The notes under the pieces were generated by a model that searched no databases, was not told the origin of the DNA, and saw nothing but the letters and a program-made list of their open reading frames with translations. A DNA stretch of 64,000 nt, taken from NCBI RefSeq assembly GCF_013249045.1, contig NZ_JABRWP010000002.1:434001-498000 (forward strand). The letters run 5' to 3'. The number at the start of each line of letters is the position of its first letter. The first letter of the stretch is position 1. Positions 9,138 to 17,969 of this stretch are shown here, piece by piece. A program made the translations under genes and the position numbers. Source of the DNA: Winogradskyella eckloniae (GTDB taxonomy: Bacteria; Bacteroidota; Bacteroidia; Flavobacteriales; Flavobacteriaceae).

Positions 9138-11279
9138 ATGAGAGGGAATTATAAGTTTTTACTACTTGCATTGTTAATCGCATTTGCCTCATGTAGTTTT
9201 ACAAGTAAAAAATTTGACGATCCGGATAAAGATAAGTTACTCATACAATTAATAACCTATTTGTTAGACCAAGGACATTTTGATCCTAAAGATATAAACG
9301 ATGATTTTTCGTCGCACGTTTTTGAAGCTTACATAGATAATTTAGATCCATTTAAGCGCTATTTTTATGCTTCGGATATTAAAGAATTTGAAGCCTATAA
9401 GGATAAAATTGATGATGAAATCAAAGCTTATGATTTATCATTTTTTAACTTAACACATAGTAGATTATTACAGCGAATTGGAGAATCTAAGAAGATCTAT
9501 ACTGATATTTTAGAGAAACCCTTTAATTTTTCTGTAGATGAAGAATATTCGGCAGATTATGAAAAACTTCAATATGTAACGAGCAAAAAAGAAATGAATG
9601 AACGCTGGAGACAGCAACTTAAGTTTTCTACAATAGCGAATTATGACGATGCTATTGCGCAGCAAGATTTAGATTTAGAAAATAAAACCATAACAGCTAA
9701 AACAAAAAAATCTAATAAGACGTTAGAGTCTGATGCTAGAATCGCAACAAAAAAATCTCTAGATGAGCTTTATGACTACATTGAAGATAGAAGGCGAGAA
9801 GACTGGTTTTCTGTTTATATTAATGCCATTGTTGAAGAATTTGATCCACATACATTTTACTTCGCACCAGAAGATAAAGAGCGTTTTGATAGAGATATTT
9901 CTGGAAAGTTTGAGGGCATAGGGGCAAGATTACAGAAAAAAGTAGATGGTATAATGGTTAATGAAATTATTAGTGGTGGTCCGGCTTGGCGCGCTAATGA
10001 ATTAGAAGTGGGAGACCAAATACTAAAGGTAAAGCAAGAAGATGAAGAAGAAGCTGTCAACGTCGTTGGTATGCGCTTAGATGATGCTATAAAATTTATT
10101 AAAGGGCCAAAAGGAACAATAGTAACTTTAACTTTGAAAAAAGTAGATGGCACCATTCAAGATATTTCTATAAAACGAGATATTGTTGAACTAGAAGAGA
10201 CCTATGCAAAATCTTCAACTGTTGAAAAAGATGGAAAGAAGTTTGGTATCATTAATCTTCCGAAGTTCTACATTAATTTTGAAGATTATAATAAGCGAAA
10301 TGCGGCTTCAGACATAAAGCAAGAAATTATAAGGCTAAAAGAAGAAGGCGTGGAAGGTTTAGTAATGGATTTAAGGAATAATGGAGGTGGATCATTACAA
10401 ACCGTTGTAGATATTGCTGGTTTATTTATTGAAGAAGGGCCTGTTGTTCAGGTAAGAGAAACGGGTAGAGAAAAAGAAGTATTAAGAGATAAGGATAAAG
10501 CCATTGTTTGGGATGGACCATTGGTGATACTTGTTAACGAATTATCAGCTTCTGCTTCAGAAATATTAGCGGCCGCTATGCAAGATTATAAGCGAGGTAT
10601 TGTCATTGGTAGTAAGCAAACATATGGTAAAGGAACAGTACAAACCGTTTTTGACCTCAATCGTATGGTAAGGAATAATACCAATGGAGATATGGGAGCT
10701 CTGAAGTTTACAACTCAAAAATTTTATAGAATTAATGGTGGTTCTACACAATTAGAAGGCGTAAAAAGTGATGTTGTTGTACCAGACCGTTACAGTTATA
10801 TCGATATAGGCGAAAAGGATCAAGAAAATCCATTGCCTTGGGATAAAATTGACGCAGCAGATTACCAGGTCTGGGAAAATTATTTTGATTACGATTCTAC
10901 AATTAGCAAAAGCAAAGCACGAATGGCTAATAATGAACAGTTAAAACTTATTGATGCTAATGCGCAATGGGTAAAGAAAATTAGAGATCGTGAAACGTAT
11001 TCTTTAAATTATGAAGATTACAAAAAAGAAATGAAGGTAAATGAAGAGGAAGCTAAGCGTTTTTCTAAGCTATCAGAATATCAAACGGACTTAACATTTA
11101 GTTCATTGCCTTATGAACTTAAATTGATGGATAAGGATTCTGTCTTAAAAGAAAAACGCGACCGTTGGCATAAGAGTTTAGCTAAGGATGTTTATGTAGA
11201 AGAAGCTATAAATGTGCTTCACGACTTAAAAATGGCTTATGCGATTAAAACAGAAGTGGTTAATTCTGTTAAGAATTAA
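9138..11279 (+). CDS. prc: carboxy-terminal processing peptidase (Prc/Tsp family) lipoprotein
   Basis: Periplasmic S41-family tail-specific protease. Residues 1-19 form a lipoprotein signal (FASCS). An N-terminal Prc-type helical domain follows, then a PDZ domain (about residues 260-340, including GIGARL and GGPA). The catalytic S41 core has the SASASEILAAAMQDY motif near residue 470 and the YGKGTVQT lysine motif near residue 496. The C-terminal region (about residues 570-713) matches the extra domain of the Prc/Tsp subgroup, which is longer than the CtpA subgroup. It starts 173 bases from the divergent surE; 62 bases separate it from the permease downstream. Confidence 0.93.
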   Translation: MRGNYKFLLLALLIAFASCSFTSKKFDDPDKDKLLIQLITYLLDQGHFDPKDINDDFSSHVFEAYIDNLDPFKRYFYASDIKEFEAYKDKIDDEIKAYDLSFFNLTHSRLLQRIGESKKIYTDILEKPFNFSVDEEYSADYEKLQYVTSKKEMNERWRQQLKFSTIANYDDAIAQQDLDLENKTITAKTKKSNKTLESDARIATKKSLDELYDYIEDRRREDWFSVYINAIVEEFDPHTFYFAPEDKERFDRDISGKFEGIGARLQKKVDGIMVNEIISGGPAWRANELEVGDQILKVKQEDEEEAVNVVGMRLDDAIKFIKGPKGTIVTLTLKKVDGTIQDISIKRDIVELEETYAKSSTVEKDGKKFGIINLPKFYINFEDYNKRNAASDIKQEIIRLKEEGVEGLVMDLRNNGGGSLQTVVDIAGLFIEEGPVVQVRETGREKEVLRDKDKAIVWDGPLVILVNELSASASEILAAAMQDYKRGIVIGSKQTYGKGTVQTVFDLNRMVRNNTNGDMGALKFTTQKFYRINGGSTQLEGVKSDVVVPDRYSYIDIGEKDQENPLPWDKIDAADYQVWENYFDYDSTISKSKARMANNEQLKLIDANAQWVKKIRDRETYSLNYEDYKKEMKVNEEEAKRFSKLSEYQTDLTFSSLPYELKLMDKDSVLKEKRDRWHKSLAKDVYVEEAINVLHDLKMAYAIKTEVVNSVKN

Positions 11280-11341
11280 ATTTAGAAGCCAAAATGACAA
11301 ATCAGCATAGGTTGACGTTGTTAGGTTGGTAAGATCATATA

Positions 11342-12436
11342 ATGAAGAACAATAATAATTCATTAGCAAGTTTAGCGCTTCAAAAGTTTAAAAAGAACTT
11401 TTGGGGCGTTTTCAGTTTGGGAATTATTGCTTGTATAGGTCTTATTTCAATATGTGCTTATTGGTTTGCGCCAGATGCTTCAAAAAATGCAAATCAAATG
11501 CATTTATCTATTCATTCTAAAGCGCCAGGTTTTGAGGTAGAAATGTTAACTATTCCTTCAGGTATAGTGTCCAATCAAAATTTCTTTTCAAAATTATTCT
11601 TCGGAAAAAATAATACAGATACCGAAATCCCTATTAAGTCCTATACTGTTAATGGTAGTATGCTCAATTATGTAGAATATGCTTCCGATGGTTTACAAGG
11701 ATTAGAAAAGCAAATAGATGTATCAAAATTCCCAGAGTCTAATTATAAACAATACATTGATACTAGAAGCTTTGTTTTTGGAACAGATAAATACGGAAGG
11801 GACTATCTAAGCCGCGTATTAATTGGTTCTAGGATTTCCTTTTTTATAGGTTTTGTAGCTGTTTTTATTTCATTAATCGTTGGACTTATAATGGGAAGTT
11901 TAGCAGGTTATTATGGCGGAAAGGTAGATGCGTTTATTATGTGGATCATAAATATAACATGGTCAATTCCGACGTTATTGTTAGTAATCGCTATTACCTT
12001 GGCATTAGGAAAAGGGTTTTGGCAAGTGTTTATTGCGGTTGGCTTAACCATGTGGGTAGAAGTGGCAAGAGTGGTTAGAGGACAAATAATAAGTGCTAAA
12101 GAAATGCAATACGTTACGGCAGCAAGAGCATTGGGATATAATGATTTTAGAATTATTACCAAGCACATATTACCTAATGTATTTGGGCCTTTAATTGTAA
12201 TTTCTGCAGCTAATTTTGCAGCAGCTATTCTAATTGAAAGCGGCTTGAGTTTTTTAGGTATTGGAGCGCAGCCACCAATGGCAAGTTGGGGCGCCATGAT
12301 AAAAGATCATTACAACTATATTATTTTAGGCAAACCCTATTTAGCTTTAATTCCAGGGTTTTGTATTATGCTACTGGTTATGGCTTTTATGTTGGTAGGT
12401 AATGCTTTAAGAGATGCTTTAGATGTTAAGACTTAG
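11342..12436 (+). CDS. ABC transporter permease, OppC/DppC type
   Basis: Membrane permease of a peptide/nickel-type ABC importer. The BPD-transporter core begins near residue 150 with DKYGRDYLSRVLIGSRISF. It contains the EAA loop that contacts the ATPase (AKEMQYVTAARALGYNDFRIITKHILPN, about residues 252-279) and ends at the OppC-like tail FMLVGNALRDALD. An unusually long soluble segment of about 100 residues separates the first helix from the core, as seen in Bacteroidota homologues. No partner permease, ATPase or binding protein is adjacent, so this is an orphan subunit here. Its stop overlaps the convergent ysxC by 4 bases. Confidence 0.88.
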   Translation: MKNNNNSLASLALQKFKKNFWGVFSLGIIACIGLISICAYWFAPDASKNANQMHLSIHSKAPGFEVEMLTIPSGIVSNQNFFSKLFFGKNNTDTEIPIKSYTVNGSMLNYVEYASDGLQGLEKQIDVSKFPESNYKQYIDTRSFVFGTDKYGRDYLSRVLIGSRISFFIGFVAVFISLIVGLIMGSLAGYYGGKVDAFIMWIINITWSIPTLLLVIAITLALGKGFWQVFIAVGLTMWVEVARVVRGQIISAKEMQYVTAARALGYNDFRIITKHILPNVFGPLIVISAANFAAAILIESGLSFLGIGAQPPMASWGAMIKDHYNYIILGKPYLALIPGFCIMLLVMAFMLVGNALRDALDVKT

Positions 12437-13047
12437 AGCGATTTGAGTTGTTCAATTTCGTCATTGGTGTTGCCTATAAATCCTAAAACGTCTTCCTGTC
12501 CTATACTTTTAGAAGAAGAGGTTATAAAATAAGGTGGCAATTCTTCCCATGTTTTTAGTAAGACGTCACAATAGTCTTTAACATGGCGTTCAATCGCTTG
12601 TGGTTTTAATTTATCGGCTTTAGTAAAAATGACTCCAAACGGGATACTACTTTCTCCCAAATACTGCATAAACTCTAAATCAATAGGTTGAGGTTTATGT
12701 CTTATATCAACCAAAACAAATGCAGAAACGAGTTGTTGTCTTTGTTCAAAATAATTCGTAATAAATTTTTGGAATTTCTTTTTAGATGATTTAGAAACAC
12801 GTGCATAACCGTAGCCTGGCAAATCTACTAAGTACCAATTTTTATTGATTAAAAAGTGGTTGATAAGTTGCGTTTTTCCTGGTCGTCCAGAGGTTTTTGC
12901 TAAACTTTTACGATCGGTTAGCATATTAATTAATGAGGATTTTCCAACATTACTTCGACCAATAAAAGCATATTCCGGAAGTTGGTTTTTTGGACATTTA
13001 GCGACTTCAGAATTACTTACTATAAATTCAGCTGATTTAATTTTCAT
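12433..13047 (-). CDS. ysxC: ribosome-biogenesis GTPase YsxC/EngB
   Basis: Essential TRAFAC-class GTPase needed for large-subunit assembly. It has the G1 P-loop GRSNVGKSSL (about residues 31-40), the G2 TSGRPGKTQ region, G3 DLPGYG, G4 TKAD and G5-like TSS. Its 204 residues match the family. It is on the minus strand, convergent with and overlapping the end of the ABC permease gene. A palindromic repeat of the ATTCCTRCGAAAG class lies immediately upstream of the start codon. Confidence 0.95.
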   Translation of the reverse strand: MKIKSAEFIVSNSEVAKCPKNQLPEYAFIGRSNVGKSSLINMLTDRKSLAKTSGRPGKTQLINHFLINKNWYLVDLPGYGYARVSKSSKKKFQKFITNYFEQRQQLVSAFVLVDIRHKPQPIDLEFMQYLGESSIPFGVIFTKADKLKPQAIERHVKDYCDVLLKTWEELPPYFITSSSKSIGQEDVLGFIGNTNDEIEQLKSL

Positions 13048-13052
13048 CTCAA

Positions 13053-13076
13053 ACTTCCTACGAAAGTAGGTATCTC
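13053..13076. repeat. interspersed palindrome, class R1 (ysxC upstream)
   Basis: A hairpin with CCTACGAAAGTAGG at its core, ending in TATCTC. It is related to the ATTCCTGCGAAAGCAGGAAT palindromes at 20788, 22317, 56039 and 59755. It occupies the leader of ysxC, so it would be transcribed. Confidence 0.6.
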
Positions 13077-13157
13077 TTTACATTAAACGTTAAGGTAATT
13101 TTGTTTTACGCCATAAAGTGTAAATTCATTTTTAGGCTTTTCTTTCTACAACAGTAT

Positions 13158-13193
13158 TGTCTTCCTTTTGGAAAGGAATAAGGATGGGCTTAG
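13158..13193. repeat. interspersed repeat, class R3, single arm
   Basis: The sequence CTTCCTTTTGGAAAGGAA followed by TAAGGATGGGCTTAG resembles one arm of the larger elements at 24905 and 59058. It overlaps the stop codon region of the hydrolase gene that ends at 13190, so the last codons of that gene may come from the repeat. Confidence 0.5.
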
Positions 13194-13954
13194 AACTTTC
13201 TTTTTTCCAACCATCCATTCAAAATAGTATTGAACGTTTCAGGGTGTTCCATCATAGCAGCGTGGCCACATTTATCTATCCAATGCAATTCAGAATCTGG
13301 TAATAATTCATGAAATTCCTCAGCAACTTCAGGAGGTGTTACACTATCATTTTTTCCCCAAATGATACACACAGGTGTTTCCATTTTAGGTAAATCTTTA
13401 GCCATATTATGTCTAATAGCACTTTTTGCAATCGCTAAGGTTTTTATAAGTTTGTTTCGGTCGTTTACGGTTTCGTATACTTCGTCAACAATTTCTTTGG
13501 TTGCTACAGCAGGATCGTAAAATACATCTTGTGCTTTCTTTTTGATAACCTCGTAATCACTACGTTTTGTGTAACCTCCACCCATGGCGCTTTCGTAGAG
13601 TCCTGAGCTTCCGGTTATAATAAGGGCTTTAACTTTTTCCGGATTTAGTTTTGTGTAGTATAAGCCGATATGTCCGCCTAGAGAATTTCCTAATAAAATA
13701 ACCTTATCAAAGCCTTTAAAATCAATAAATGCCTTTAGGTAATTGGCAAAACTCTTTACGTTGGTTTTAATTAAAGACATGGTGTAAATAGGCAATTCAG
13801 GAATGATAACTTTGTAGCCTTTTTGGCTAAAATGTTCGGTAACAGCATCAAAATTACTGAGTCCACCCATTAATCCGTGTAACACAATAATTGGTGTGCC
13901 TTCTCCTACTTCAATATATCTATAATCCTTTTCTTTTTTTAAAAGGTGTGCCAT
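13190..13954 (-). CDS. alpha/beta-hydrolase fold protein
   Basis: Cytoplasmic serine hydrolase of the alpha/beta fold. Counting from the ATG at 13954 (a TTG two codons upstream is less likely), the oxyanion-hole segment HGLMGG, nucleophile elbow GNS91LGG, acid Asp203 (GKND) and His231 (CGHAAMMEHP) form the expected triad. Length (254) and motif spacing fit esterases, C-C hydrolases and related enzymes, so the substrate cannot be assigned. It lies upstream of ysxC on the same strand, separated by 142 bases with two palindromic repeats, and is divergent from mraZ. Confidence 0.85.
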   Translation of the reverse strand: MAHLLKKEKDYRYIEVGEGTPIIVLHGLMGGLSNFDAVTEHFSQKGYKVIIPELPIYTMSLIKTNVKSFANYLKAFIDFKGFDKVILLGNSLGGHIGLYYTKLNPEKVKALIITGSSGLYESAMGGGYTKRSDYEVIKKKAQDVFYDPAVATKEIVDEVYETVNDRNKLIKTLAIAKSAIRHNMAKDLPKMETPVCIIWGKNDSVTPPEVAEEFHELLPDSELHWIDKCGHAAMMEHPETFNTILNGWLEKRKF

Positions 13955-14160
13955 GTGCAAGTTAGTACTAATGTGTTAAAAACAAATATAACCAAATCCT
14001 TTAGAAAATAAATAATATGGAAAAAATATCAATTTTTTTTATCTGAATTTACTTATGTAAGATAATGTTAATAATTCCCACTTGCAAATTCTTAGGTTAA
14101 AAGTGGAATTCATTGAGGTTTAAAAAAAACGAAACGAAATTAACTAAAAACTTATCAACA

Positions 14161-14228
14161 AAAGTGGTATTATGTGGTAAAAAGTGGTGAATTTTTCAAT
14201 ATCTTTGATTCATAATCGTTAAAGTGGT
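14161..14228 (+). promoter_or_regulatory. MraZ operator: phased AAAGTGGT boxes
   Basis: Three boxes, AAAGTGGT (14161), TATGTGGT (14171) and AAAGTGGT (14181), are spaced exactly 10 bases apart on one helical face. A fourth AAAGTGGT lies at 14221, still in 10-base register. A further AAAGTGG is at 14100. Known MraZ operators upstream of mraZ are direct repeats of about this sequence (TGGGN in E. coli, AAAGTGK in Mycoplasma) with 10-base periodicity. The array overlaps and precedes the -7 box at 14200, which suggests autoregulation of the dcw cluster. Confidence 0.8.
14200..14207 (+). promoter_or_regulatory. Bacteroidota -7 promoter box for the dcw cluster
   Basis: TATCTTTG matches the Bacteroidota -7 consensus TAnnTTTG. 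No clear TTTG -33 element is seen; that region is occupied by the MraZ boxes. The predicted start near 14214 leaves a leader of about 25 bases before the mraZ TTG codon. Confidence 0.65.
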
Positions 14229-14240
14229 AAACAAAACCTT

Positions 14241-14711
14241 TTGAATTCATTTATAGGAACATACGAATGTAAAGCTGATGCCAAAGGAAGGCTAATGATA
14301 CCTGCTGTCCTCAAAAAGCAGTTGTCATCAGCATTACAAGATGGTTTTGTGTTGAAACGTGCTGTGTTTCAGCCGTGTTTAGAGCTGTATCCTATGTCTG
14401 AATGGAACAAAATGATGGAGAAGATTAACAAGCTAAACCGCTTTAAGAAAAAGAACAATGATTTTATCAGACGTTTTACGGCTGGTGTTAAAATTGTTGA
14501 GGTAGATAGTACTGGGCGATTATTAATTCCGAAAGATTTAATTGGTTTTTCAGGGATTAGTAAGCATGTGGTTTTGGCGTCTGCTGTGAATATTCTTGAG
14601 ATTTGGGATAAAGATAAATACGAACAAGCTATTGATGATGCGGCTTCAGATTTTGCTGATTTAGCCGAAGAAGTAATGGGACAAGACGATGATGTTGATG
14701 GATTATCATAA
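14241..14711 (+). CDS. mraZ: division/cell-wall cluster transcriptional regulator MraZ
   Basis: DNA-binding regulator of the dcw cluster. It contains two SpoVT-AbrB-like domains, each with the DxxxR signature: D13-AKG-R17 and D89-STG-R93. The start is TTG, because no in-frame ATG precedes the conserved NSFIGTYECKADAKGR N-terminus. Its acidic C-terminal tail overlaps the rsmH start. The phased AAAGTGGT boxes directly upstream are its likely binding sites. Confidence 0.94.
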   Translation: MNSFIGTYECKADAKGRLMIPAVLKKQLSSALQDGFVLKRAVFQPCLELYPMSEWNKMMEKINKLNRFKKKNNDFIRRFTAGVKIVEVDSTGRLLIPKDLIGFSGISKHVVLASAVNILEIWDKDKYEQAIDDAASDFADLAEEVMGQDDDVDGLS

Positions 14712-15594
14712 TGCAGTTTTACTTAAGGAAACCGTAGATGGCTTAGCGATAAGACCAGATGGTGTTTATGTAGATGTTACGTTTGGAGGTGGAGGTCATA
14801 GTCGTGAAATCTTATCGCGTTTAGGGTCAGATGGAAAACTTTATGCATTTGATCAAGACAAAGATGCCCTTGAGAATAAAATAGATGATGACCGTTTTGT
14901 GCTGATTAATGAAAACTTTAGGTATGTCAAGCGGTTTTTAAGATTTTATGGTGTAAAAGAAGTTGATGGTGTTTTAGCTGATTTTGGCGTGTCATCACAT
15001 CAATTTGATGTTGCGGAACGTGGTTTTTCTACAAGGTTCGAGGCAGATTTAGATATGCGAATGAATCAAGATAATCAGCTTTCGGCTTTTGAAGTCATTA
15101 ATGATTACGAAGAAGAGCAAATTAAAACTGTGCTTTTGCAATATGGTGAATTAAGGCAAGCGCCTGCTATGGCGAGAGTAATTGTTGAAGCTAGAAAAGA
15201 AGGAGCTATTAAAACCAGTGAACAGTTAAAAACGGTTTTAAAGAAATTTCTAAATCATCAGAAAGAGAATAAAGTCTTGGCTCAAATTTATCAAGCGATA
15301 AGAATTGAGGTAAATCAAGAAATTGAAGTATTAAAAGAATTATTGCTTCAAATGCCAGAAATCTTAAAGCCAGATGGTCGCTTAAGTTTTATATCCTACC
15401 ATTCTTTAGAAGATAGGTTGGTAAAACGTTTCATTAGAAACGGACTTTTTGAAGGCGAACCAGAGCGCGATGTGTTTGGGAATTTTGAAGTGCCTCTAAA
15501 AAAGGTAGGCGGATTAATAATTCCGTCAAAAGAAGAAATGAAAATTAATAATAGAGCGAGAAGTGCAAAGCTTCGTATTGCGAAAAAGTTATAA
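14698..15594 (+). CDS. rsmH: 16S rRNA (cytosine-1402-N4)-methyltransferase RsmH
   Basis: SAM-dependent methyltransferase (formerly MraW) that modifies C1402 in the ribosomal P site. It has YHNAVLLKETVDGL at the N-terminus, the SAM-binding VDVTFGGGGHS, the GVLADFGVSSHQFD motif and the C-terminal SYHSLEDRLVKRF. Three in-frame candidates (14689, 14692, 14698) overlap the end of mraZ. The ATG at 14698 gives the usual M-D-YHN start and a 13-base overlap, consistent with translational coupling. Confidence 0.95.
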   Translation: MDYHNAVLLKETVDGLAIRPDGVYVDVTFGGGGHSREILSRLGSDGKLYAFDQDKDALENKIDDDRFVLINENFRYVKRFLRFYGVKEVDGVLADFGVSSHQFDVAERGFSTRFEADLDMRMNQDNQLSAFEVINDYEEEQIKTVLLQYGELRQAPAMARVIVEARKEGAIKTSEQLKTVLKKFLNHQKENKVLAQIYQAIRIEVNQEIEVLKELLLQMPEILKPDGRLSFISYHSLEDRLVKRFIRNGLFEGEPERDVFGNFEVPLKKVGGLIIPSKEEMKINNRARSAKLRIAKKL

Positions 15595-15597
15595 AAG

Positions 15598-15620
15598 TTT
15601 CCTGCCGTTGTAGGAAGTGA
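15598..15620. repeat. small palindrome between rsmH and ftsL
   Basis: TTTCCTGCCGTTGTAGGAAG fills most of the short rsmH-ftsL gap and resembles the R1 palindromes elsewhere in the window. It may also provide the AGGAAG ribosome-binding purines for ftsL at 15623. Confidence 0.45.
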
Positions 15621-15622
15621 AA

Positions 15623-15946
15623 ATGAAAAAAAATATCTATCACATACTAAGAGGGAAATTTCTAATCAGTGATGATTCGTTTAAAAATTGGCGTATCATC
15701 ATTTTAATTTCAGTCTTAGCGATAATAATGATTGCAAGTTCTCATAAAGCAGACCAAAAAGTCTACGAGATAGCAAAGCTAACCAATGAGGTAAAAGAAT
15801 TACGCTCTGCATTTGTAGATAAAAGAGGAAAGCTCATGCAGCTTAAAAAAGAGTCTTTTGTTGAGGTAGAAATGAAAGCAAAAGGAATTGGGATTTCCTT
15901 AAACCCACCAACAAAAATAATAGTTAGGTCACAACAAGAACAATAA
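15623..15946 (+). CDS. ftsL: FtsL-like cell division protein
   Basis: Small bitopic division protein in the ftsL position between rsmH and ftsI. Its 107 residues contain a short basic cytoplasmic tail, one transmembrane helix (IIILISVLAIIMIASS, about residues 25-40) and a periplasmic coiled-coil segment (YEIAKLTNEVKELRSAFVDKRGKLMQL). ATG 15623 is preferred over the in-frame GTG at 15617. Sequence conservation in FtsL is low, so the assignment rests on topology and synteny. Confidence 0.82.
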   Translation: MKKNIYHILRGKFLISDDSFKNWRIIILISVLAIIMIASSHKADQKVYEIAKLTNEVKELRSAFVDKRGKLMQLKKESFVEVEMKAKGIGISLNPPTKIIVRSQQEQ

Positions 15947-15956
15947 TAAACAAGCT

Positions 15957-17969
15957 TTGGCAATAACAGAGAAAAACATATTACACAGATTATATTTCGT
16001 GGCAGGTTGCTTGCTTGTGTTTGCGATTGCTGTGGTGTTTAAGCTTGTGAATATTCAATTTGTTCAAGGAGACGAATACAGAGCGCTTGCTGAGAAAAGA
16101 ACTTTGGAGGATTTCGATATTCCTGCAAATCGTGGCAATGTATATTCTGCGGATGGCAGTTTGTTGGCAACCTCTATTCCAAAATATGATATTAGAATTG
16201 ATGCTATTCAGGCAAAGCCAGCTACTTTCGAAAAGTATATTGGTGCTTTGGCAGATTCGCTTCATGTCTATAAAGGAAAACCTGCTTCGTATTATAAAAA
16301 CATCATTCGTAAAGCACGAAAAAACAAAAACAGATATTTCCTTTTAGCACGAAACATTAGCTATTCAGATTATATAAGAATGCGAAATTTTCCATTGTTA
16401 AATCTCGGAGCAATTAAAGGTGGTTTAATTGTTGAGCAAACTACTAGGCGAGAGCATCCAATGGGAGGCGTTGCTTCGCGTTCTATTGGTTATGAGCGAT
16501 TTGATGAAGATGGTAATGTAAGTAGAGCAGGTATTGATGGTGCTTTTGGTGTAAAATATTTAAGAGGAACAAACGGTAAGCGTCGTAAACAAAAAATCGG
16601 TAATGGGCAATGGAAACCTATTGCAGATTACGACCAAGTAGAGCCAAAAGATGGTTATGATGTGTACACAACTATAGATGTTAATATTCAAGATATTGCG
16701 CATCATTCGTTGTTAAAACAATTAGAATTATACGAAGCTGAACACGGTTGTGTAGTTGTAATGGATGTAAAAACTGGCGAAGTTAAAGCTATTGCTAATT
16801 TAGCTAAAACATCAAAAGGAACCTATTACGAAAAACGAAATTACGCCGTTTACGAAGCGCATGAGCCTGGTTCTACCTTTAAGGTTATGGCGATGATGGC
16901 TGCTTTAGAAGATAAAGTAATAGACACATCAACGGTTGTAGATACTAAGAAAGGTCGAAAGAAATTTTATGGTCGTGTTATTACGGATTCTGGTAGTGGT
17001 TATGGCGAAATTTCTGCAGCTCGTGCTTTAGAAGTGTCTTCAAACATTGGTTTAGCGACAATTATTGATGATAATTATGCTAAGCAGCCACAAAAATTTA
17101 TAGACCATTTAAAGGGTTGGAAACTAAATGATTCTCTTAATGTTTCAATAATGGGAGAAGGGATTCCGGATATTCCTGAGCCAGGTGCAACCAATTGGAG
17201 TAGAAATGCTTTGCCTTCTATTGCTTATGGCTATAACTTAACAATTACACCATTGCAAACATTAACGTTTTATAACGCGATTGCAAATGATGGCGAAATG
17301 ATAAAGCCGCGTTTCATTAAATCGGTTAAGTCTTTTGATAAGGATATTGAGGTGTTTGAAAAAGAAGTTATCATCGATAAAATTTGTTCAGATAAAACCT
17401 TGTCTGAAGTGCAAGATATATTGAAGAATGTGGTTATTCGTGGTACAGGAAAACGCATGTATTCCGAAACATTTTCTATGGCTGGCAAAACCGGAACCGC
17501 TAGAACGGATTATGCTGATTTAGAAAAATGGTACAAAGACAAAAAATATGTGTCGTCTTTTGCTGGCTATTTTCCAGCAGATAACCCAAAGTATTCTTGT
17601 ATTGTAGTGATACATAAGCCAAGTACAAAAGTGGGTTATTATGGAGCCGATGTTACAGGTCCTGTTTTTAAAAGAATTGCTCAAAAAATTTATACAGATA
17701 CGCCAATTATTGATGAAGTTGAATCGTTGGATTTCAAGAATAATATAGTCAATAAAGATTTTGAAAGTTATTACGATAACGCTCAAAAATACAAGGAACT
17801 AATGCCAAGCGTTGTAGGTATGCCTGCTATGGATGCTATTGCGTTGTTAGAAAACTTACAAGTAGATGTGCGTGTAAAATTAACAGGAAGTGGTGTTGTA
17901 AAAAAGCAGTCTGTTGAGAAACTTCAGAAATTACAGTCTAACCAAACTATCATATTAGAAGCATTATGA
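15957..17969 (+). CDS. ftsI: penicillin-binding protein FtsI (PBP3) with PASTA domain
   Basis: Septal peptidoglycan transpeptidase. It has an N-terminal membrane anchor (about residues 12-30), a PBP dimerisation domain including GNVYSADGSLLATS, and the transpeptidase domain with S-T-F-K near residue 304, SSN near 360 and KTGT near 511. A C-terminal PASTA domain follows (about residues 610-670, LMPSVVGMPAMDAIALLE). The start is TTG at 15957; the first ATG in frame lies well inside the conserved region. The stop overlaps the murE start by four bases (ATGA). Confidence 0.95.
   Translation: MAITEKNILHRLYFVAGCLLVFAIAVVFKLVNIQFVQGDEYRALAEKRTLEDFDIPANRGNVYSADGSLLATSIPKYDIRIDAIQAKPATFEKYIGALADSLHVYKGKPASYYKNIIRKARKNKNRYFLLARNISYSDYIRMRNFPLLNLGAIKGGLIVEQTTRREHPMGGVASRSIGYERFDEDGNVSRAGIDGAFGVKYLRGTNGKRRKQKIGNGQWKPIADYDQVEPKDGYDVYTTIDVNIQDIAHHSLLKQLELYEAEHGCVVVMDVKTGEVKAIANLAKTSKGTYYEKRNYAVYEAHEPGSTFKVMAMMAALEDKVIDTSTVVDTKKGRKKFYGRVITDSGSGYGEISAARALEVSSNIGLATIIDDNYAKQPQKFIDHLKGWKLNDSLNVSIMGEGIPDIPEPGATNWSRNALPSIAYGYNLTITPLQTLTFYNAIANDGEMIKPRFIKSVKSFDKDIEVFEKEVIIDKICSDKTLSEVQDILKNVVIRGTGKRMYSETFSMAGKTGTARTDYADLEKWYKDKKYVSSFAGYFPADNPKYSCIVVIHKPSTKVGYYGADVTGPVFKRIAQKIYTDTPIIDEVESLDFKNNIVNKDFESYYDNAQKYKELMPSVVGMPAMDAIALLENLQVDVRVKLTGSGVVKKQSVEKLQKLQSNQTIILEAL

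Noticed and set aside
11342-12436. Complete peptide ABC importer operon
   Set aside because: Only one permease gene is present; no ATPase, second permease or binding protein lies nearby.
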